Below, in pieces: positions 24,423 through 28,179 of a stretch of 28,179 nucleotides of DNA. The translations under genes and the position numbers were made by a program. Source of the DNA: Synergistaceae bacterium (lineage in GTDB: Bacteria > Synergistota > Synergistia > Synergistales > Aminobacteriaceae); assembly GCA_017455085.1 (NCBI GenBank), contig JAFTBT010000075.1, positions 1 to 28,179 of the forward strand. Reading direction: 5' to 3'. Position 1 is the first letter of the stretch, and each line of letters begins with the position of its first letter. Below the pieces are notes generated by a model. The model saw only the letters and a list, made by a program, of their open reading frames with translations. It had not been told where the DNA came from and searched no databases.

Positions 24423-24785
24423 ATGGGCAAAAAGGTTTTAATTGTCGATGACGCTGCGTTTATGCGCATGATGTTAAAGGATATTCTGACAAAGAACGAT
24501 TTCGAGGTTGTCGCTGAAGCTGAAAACGGAAAGGCAGGAGTCGCAGCCTTCCAGAAATATAAGCCCGACATCATCACTATGGACATCACTATGCCCGAAA
24601 TGAACGGTATCGACGCAGTCAAAGCCATCAAGGCAATCGATCCCAACGTCAAGGTCGTAATGGTCTCGGCAATGGGTCAGCAGCCTATGGTCATTGAGGC
24701 AATACAGGCCGGAGCAAATGACTTCATAGTGAAGCCGTTCCAGCCCGAAAGAGTCATTGAAGCCATCACAAAGGTGTTGTCATAA
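24423..24785 (+). CDS. cheY: Chemotaxis response regulator CheY
   Basis: 120 residues, single receiver domain with no output domain. Acidic pair Asp9/Asp10, phospho-acceptor Asp54 (ITMDITMPEMNG), Ser82 in the switch position (VMVSAMG) and Lys104 (FIVKPFQ) are all present. It carries the kinase signal to FliM/FliY. ATG 24423 follows GGAGG at ten bases; a longer frame back to 24297 crosses the repeats and promoter and was rejected. Confidence 0.95.
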   Translation: MGKKVLIVDDAAFMRMMLKDILTKNDFEVVAEAENGKAGVAAFQKYKPDIITMDITMPEMNGIDAVKAIKAIDPNVKVVMVSAMGQQPMVIEAIQAGANDFIVKPFQPERVIEAITKVLS

Positions 24786-24788
24786 ATC

Positions 24789-25076
24789 ATTGAGAGCGTA
24801 AGCCTGACCGCATATCTTCTCAGAGCCGCAGCAACATTACTAGCAATGTCTGCGTGTGCGTATGTCCTTGTGAGGTACTTCCGGAAGAACAGCACGACTC
24901 TCAACGGCACGCGGGAAGCAGAAATCCTAACGTCCCTGCGCTTGACTGGCAGGGATATATTTTTTGTGGTACGTTGCGGGCCTGACGTGATAGCGTTCAC
25001 TGTTGGGAATGCTGGCACATGTTTACTCGGCAGGTGGACTTATGACGAATGGCAGAACTCGAAACCTGAAGTGTAG
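24789..25076 (+). CDS. fliO: FliO-like flagellar export protein (start uncertain)
   Basis: In the conserved position between cheY and fliP. From ATG 24846 the product is 76 residues, but the frame is open back to the cheY stop and the upstream codons encode SLTAYLLRAAATLLAM, completing a membrane span with SACAYVLVRYFRK. FliO has one membrane span and a short cytoplasmic beta-rich domain (here EAEILTSLRLTGRDIFFVVRCG, then CLLGRWTYDEW). No ATG, GTG or TTG lies between 24786 and 24846 in frame; ATT 24789 or CTG 24804 would give the complete span. The 3' end overlaps fliP by 35 bases. Confidence 0.65.
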   Translation: MESVSLTAYLLRAAATLLAMSACAYVLVRYFRKNSTTLNGTREAEILTSLRLTGRDIFFVVRCGPDVIAFTVGNAGTCLLGRWTYDEWQNSKPEV

Positions 25077-25914
25077 CGTTTTCGTGACTCGCTTGGCCGG
25101 AAGAGTGTGCAGGGTTTTGGTGATGGTACTCGCCGCAGTGTTTGTGTGTATATACATGTTTCCCGCAACACCATCATCCGCCGCCGTACAGGTGAATCCT
25201 CCACGAAGCCCCGAAATCTCCAGCACTATCATTCTGCCGTCACTGAGGCTCGGAGTCACTCAGCCAGACTCCCCACGTGACGTAGCTCTGACCCTTCAGG
25301 TCTTGGCCTTGATGACGGTGCTGAGTCTCGTACCCGCGATTCTGTTGATGGTTACGAGTTTCACGCGGACGATTATCGTTTTGGGGTTCGTACAGCGCGC
25401 GATAGGCCTCCAGCAGTCTCCACCGCAGCAGGTCATTGCGGGGCTTGCGTTGTTCCTCACGATGTTCACCATGTATCCCACGTGGAACAGAGTCTATCAT
25501 GACGGACTCGAGCCGTATCTTTCCGGGAACATCACCGCACAGCAGGCATGGGAAAATTCTATACAGCCGGTGCGTGAATTTATGTTCAGGTACACCCGTC
25601 AGGAAGAACTGTCACTCATAATCTCCATGTCAGAATCTCCGAGACCAGCGAATCAGTCCGAAGTAGATACACGAGTGTTGATCCCGGCGTTCATGTTGAG
25701 CGAACTGAAAACGGCCTTCCAGATGGGAGTCGTGATATACATTCCGTTTCTTGTGGTGGATATGGTCGTGTCGAGTGTATTGCTCGCTATGGGAATGATG
25801 ATGCTTCCGCCGATGATGATCTCGCTGCCGTTCAAGATATTGCTGTTCGTGATGGCTGACGGCTGGAATTTGGTGGTTATGAGCGTCCTGAAGAGTTTTA
25901 CGAATGTCCCGTAA
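25042..25914 (+). CDS. fliP: Flagellar export gate protein FliP
   Basis: 290 residues from ATG 25042, preceded by AGGTGG. An N-terminal signal-like hydrophobic span (VCRVLVMVLAAVFVCIYMFP, about 19-38), known to be cleaved in some FliP proteins, leads to the core: LTLQVLALMTVLSLVPAILL, then TSFTRTIIVLGFVQRAIGLQ, PPQQVIAGLALFLTMF, and the C-terminal VLIPAFMLSELKTAFQMGV and FLVVDMVVSSVLLAMGMMML. FliP pentamers form the export gate with FliQ and FliR. An earlier ATG at 25003 in the same frame was rejected for lack of a ribosome site. Confidence 0.95.
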   Translation: MTNGRTRNLKCSVFVTRLAGRVCRVLVMVLAAVFVCIYMFPATPSSAAVQVNPPRSPEISSTIILPSLRLGVTQPDSPRDVALTLQVLALMTVLSLVPAILLMVTSFTRTIIVLGFVQRAIGLQQSPPQQVIAGLALFLTMFTMYPTWNRVYHDGLEPYLSGNITAQQAWENSIQPVREFMFRYTRQEELSLIISMSESPRPANQSEVDTRVLIPAFMLSELKTAFQMGVVIYIPFLVVDMVVSSVLLAMGMMMLPPMMISLPFKILLFVMADGWNLVVMSVLKSFTNVP

Positions 25915-25973
25915 AAGATAGCTCTGTGTGTCAAGTGTAGTAATTCCCAGAAAGAAAGGTTGTGTGTGAGTAA

Positions 25974-26249
25974 ATGCCTGTAACGAATTTGAGCCTGTTC
26001 GACATACTAAGCGGAGCAGTGTGGACGATGATTAGCGTGACGCTCCCGATTCTGCTCACAGCAATGATAGTCGGCCTCACGATCGGAATATTGCAGACAG
26101 CTACGTCGATACAGGAACAGACGCTAATATTCATCCCGAAGATTCTTGCGGTGTTTGCGTGTATAGTGCTGTTGTCGCCGTGGATAGGCACAAGATTACT
26201 CGTGATGACGCGTGAGATTCTAGGACAGCTAGAGAGATTCATACAGTAA
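25974..26249 (+). CDS. fliQ: Flagellar export gate protein FliQ
   Basis: 91 residues with two membrane spans (about 14-38 and 50-73). The family block LPILLTAMIVGLTIGILQTATSIQEQTLIFIPKI is visible, with the QTATSIQEQTL loop diagnostic. A 59-base gap after fliP holds no gene. Start ATG 25974 follows AGAAAGG at a long distance. Confidence 0.93.
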   Translation: MPVTNLSLFDILSGAVWTMISVTLPILLTAMIVGLTIGILQTATSIQEQTLIFIPKILAVFACIVLLSPWIGTRLLVMTREILGQLERFIQ

Positions 26250-26260
26250 CTTTTCCCATC

Positions 26261-27052
26261 ATGAGAGGCACAGAACTTCCCGCCCAGCTTCTCGCGATAT
26301 ATTTGCTGTTGCACCTGCGATATATAGGCCTCGTGTTCAGCTCTCCGGTGTTCACGTCAACCATGCCCCCGACTCCGTACAGGTATTTGTTCGTTGTGAT
26401 GCTTACCGCGTGTTCAGTTGGCATCATCAAGACCGAAAGCATACCCATGATATATTTCGACGAGGTGATATTTCTGGGTGTGGTGTGCCTGCGAGAGTTG
26501 TTGATAGGTGTAGCGTTGGGTTTTGTGTCTGCGTTGCCGCTGTATGCGCTGAGGATAGCCGGTGAACAGATCGGGACAACTATGGGGTTCTCGATGGCGC
26601 AGGTCATGGACCCGACCACACAGAGCGAGTCGAGTCTTTTGGGGCAGCTGCATTTTTTCGTGGCGATGTGGCTGTATTTCCGGTGGAATGGGCACATGTT
26701 GATGATTCAGGCAGTTATCGAGAGTCTGAAGCTAGTTCCGCCCGGGCAGATAGCACTTTTCCCGTCAGGTGATTTGCAGTTAGGGGAGTGGCTGCAAAAT
26801 CTGTTCATGTTGGGGATACGAATAGTTGTGCCGTTTTACTGCGCGCTTGTGCTGTCGGACGTGGGGCTTGGGTTTTTGGCACGGACAGTCCCGCAAATGA
26901 ATATTTTTGTTGTGGGGCTTCCTGTGAAGGTGATGCTGGGGTTTATGGTGTTGGCGGCTACGTTGCCTCTAGCGATGGACTTGATATACACGAAGTTCGA
27001 ACACTGGATAGAGTTTGCATTGAGTGTGATTAGATTCTGGAGGCCGTTATGA
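26261..27052 (+). CDS. fliR: Flagellar export gate protein FliR
   Basis: 263 residues, several membrane spans. Family features: GLVFSSPVF near 24, RELLIGVALGFVSALPLYALRIAGEQIG near 75-103, MAQVMDPTTQSESSLLGQLHFFVAMWLYF and the C-terminal FLARTVPQMNIFVVGLPVKVMLGF. The stop overlaps flhB by four bases (ATGA), which couples the two genes. The start ATG 26261 lacks an obvious ribosome site and may depend on fliQ translation. Confidence 0.93.
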   Translation: MRGTELPAQLLAIYLLLHLRYIGLVFSSPVFTSTMPPTPYRYLFVVMLTACSVGIIKTESIPMIYFDEVIFLGVVCLRELLIGVALGFVSALPLYALRIAGEQIGTTMGFSMAQVMDPTTQSESSLLGQLHFFVAMWLYFRWNGHMLMIQAVIESLKLVPPGQIALFPSGDLQLGEWLQNLFMLGIRIVVPFYCALVLSDVGLGFLARTVPQMNIFVVGLPVKVMLGFMVLAATLPLAMDLIYTKFEHWIEFALSVIRFWRPL

Positions 27053-27204
27053 AAAAATTTGTCCCGAAATCTCCACACACTAAAGTCATGGGTGAATGTG
27101 TCCCGCAATCTCCACACAACAACGTCATGGGCAGATATGTCCCGCAATCTACACACACTAAAGTCATGGGTGGGTTTGCCCCGCAATCTACACACAACAA
27201 CACC
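27049..27204 (+). repeat. Four tandem 39-bp repeats at 5' end of flhB
   Basis: Units start at 27049, 27088, 27127 and 27166, each 13 codons and each beginning with ATG. The encoded units are MKKFVPKSPHTKV, MGECVPQSPHNNV, MGRYVPQSTHTKV and MGGFAPQSTHNNT. Units 1 and 3 end alike, as do 2 and 4 (HTKV versus HNNV/HNNT), and the Pro/Thr change separates the first pair from the second, consistent with duplication of a 78-bp dimer. Confidence 0.93.
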
Positions 27205-28179
27205 ATGAGAAAGTTCAAGCTGCAATTTTTCGCCGAAGAACGCACCGAAGAAGCTACTCCCCACAAACGCGAAAAAGTCCGCGAAGAAGGCCGCGTGTGC
27301 ATGAGCAAGGACCTCAACGCCGCTGTCGGAATCATCACCGCACTGTTGGGGCTGGCCATGCTCGGCAGAATCACTTGGCGGAATCTCACAGGCCTGATTC
27401 AGTTCATGATTCGCGCTATCGGAGACCAGAGTATTTTCCGTGACGGATGGTTTGCGTTCGTGTCGTGGGAGGCCATAAAACGCTATTTTGCTTCATGGCT
27501 GCCACTGGGCGGACTCGTTGTGCTGTTCTCGACTATGACCGTAATCGCTCAGGTCGGTTTTGCTATGACGGGTGAACCTTTCGGGCCGAAGTTCGACAGG
27601 CTGAATCCGTTCACTGGCATGAAGAAAATCATATCCCTGCGTTCGTGCGTGGAACTGTTGAAGGGATTACTCAAGGCCTCGATCTTTGCGGTCATGATCT
27701 ACACTGCAATACGCGGCTATCTTCCGTTGTCGTCAAAAACTATGCAGATGCCCCTGAATATCGGAGCTGGGCAGTTTTGGGATATGCTCTGGAGTCTGGC
27801 GATGAGGCTTGCACTGATGCTGTTAGTGATGGCGTTCGCGGACTATGCTTATCAGAAATGGGACTTCGAGAAATCCATACGCATGAGCAAGAAAGAAGTC
27901 AAGGACGAGTACAAGCAAATGGAAGGAGACCCCCAAGTCAAGCAGAAGATCCGGCAGAAACAGCGCGAGATGGCTAAGCAGAGAATGATGGCTGATGTCC
28001 CGAAGTCTGACGTGGTCATCACCAACCCCACGCACATAGCCGTAGCTCTCCAGTATGACCGGAAAATCATGCAGGCTCCTTTAGTGATCGCGAAGGGCGG
28101 GGACTATTTGGCGAAACGTATTCGTGACATTGCACACCTGAATCTGATTCCGGTTATCGAGAATAAGCCGCTTGCTTGG
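27049..28179 (+). CDS. flhB: Flagellar export switch protein FlhB with repeat extension (3' end cut)
   Basis: 377 codons are visible, and the end lies beyond the window. The ordinary FlhB body begins at residue 53 (MRKFKLQFFAEERTEEATPHKREKVREEG). It has four membrane spans and the long linker KKEVKDEYKQMEGDPQVK, and the self-cleaving NPTH is at 326-329 (VITNPTHIAVAL). FlhB controls the change from rod/hook to filament export. The frame also includes 52 residues of a 13-residue tandem repeat before the normal start. ATG 27049 has GGAGG five bases upstream and overlaps the fliR stop, whereas ATG 27205 at the usual family start has no ribosome site. The extension is therefore probably translated. 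Extra in-frame ATG codons start each unit. Confidence 0.92.
   Translation, partial: MKKFVPKSPHTKVMGECVPQSPHNNVMGRYVPQSTHTKVMGGFAPQSTHNNTMRKFKLQFFAEERTEEATPHKREKVREEGRVCMSKDLNAAVGIITALLGLAMLGRITWRNLTGLIQFMIRAIGDQSIFRDGWFAFVSWEAIKRYFASWLPLGGLVVLFSTMTVIAQVGFAMTGEPFGPKFDRLNPFTGMKKIISLRSCVELLKGLLKASIFAVMIYTAIRGYLPLSSKTMQMPLNIGAGQFWDMLWSLAMRLALMLLVMAFADYAYQKWDFEKSIRMSKKEVKDEYKQMEGDPQVKQKIRQKQREMAKQRMMADVPKSDVVITNPTHIAVALQYDRKIMQAPLVIAKGGDYLAKRIRDIAHLNLIPVIENKPLAW

Noticed and set aside
24136..24423. 95-aa plus-strand frame and matching minus frames containing repeated NACVYVRAV or HSSHVNTCI
   Set aside because: The peptide repeats simply reflect the 30-bp DNA repeats. There is no ribosome site, and the frame crosses the cheY promoter.

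Overview
The window is bacterial chromosomal DNA of medium GC with tight operons, frequent TTG starts, AGGAGG-type ribosome sites and an ATP-independent export apparatus for a flagellum. The flagellar order flbD-motA-motB-fliL-fliM-fliY-cheY-fliO-fliP-fliQ-fliR-flhB, together with an ABC-type polysaccharide exporter, fits a motile diderm anaerobe. My best guess is Synergistota, with Spirochaete- or Clostridia-like lineages as alternatives. This is an inference from gene order and was not tested by search. No tRNA, rRNA, CRISPR array, prophage or complete IS element was seen.

Layout. (1) 1-1181, minus: secreted alpha/beta hydrolase (lipase-like), cut by the window start. (2) 1208-7241, plus: a five-gene surface-glycan operon: polysaccharide pyruvyl transferase, FrhB/FdhB-like Fe-S protein, class V aminotransferase, HisC-like aminotransferase, and a cytidylyltransferase fused to a Gfo/Idh/MocA oxidoreductase. 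The first three genes each hold a slippage-prone repeat: a 7-bp tandem duplication, G11 and G7. The G7 breaks its gene as read here and the 7-bp duplication separates the first gene from its nearest ATG. (3) 7337-10541, plus: a second copy of the promoter/leader cassette found at 1208, then a 66-aa protein and a 978-aa AddB-like RecB-family nuclease with an Fe-S-type cysteine set. (4) 10633-19244, minus: a seven-gene run read from 19244 downward: GAF-like protein, dxs, tlyA, ankyrin protein, wzm, wzt, gmd, closed by a strong terminator. (5) 19264-19623: a 360-bp non-coding block bounded by a perfect 14-bp inverted repeat. (6) 19782-28179, plus: flagellar motor, switch and export genes, running off the window end inside flhB.

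How the genes work together. Region 2 and the wzm-wzt-gmd end of region 4 both point to cell-surface polysaccharide: nucleotide-activated building blocks and decorations in one, GDP-deoxyhexose precursor and export across the inner membrane in the other. Region 6 builds the stator (MotAB), the switch (FliM, FliY), its CheY signal, and the export gate (FliOPQR-FlhB).

The most notable signals are the run of slippage sites in consecutive glycan genes (a candidate phase-variable locus), a 4 x 13-residue tandem repeat placed in front of FlhB, the duplicated promoter/leader cassette, the cytidylyltransferase-oxidoreductase fusion that lacks the usual EKP lysine, and the inverted-repeat block before the flagellar genes.
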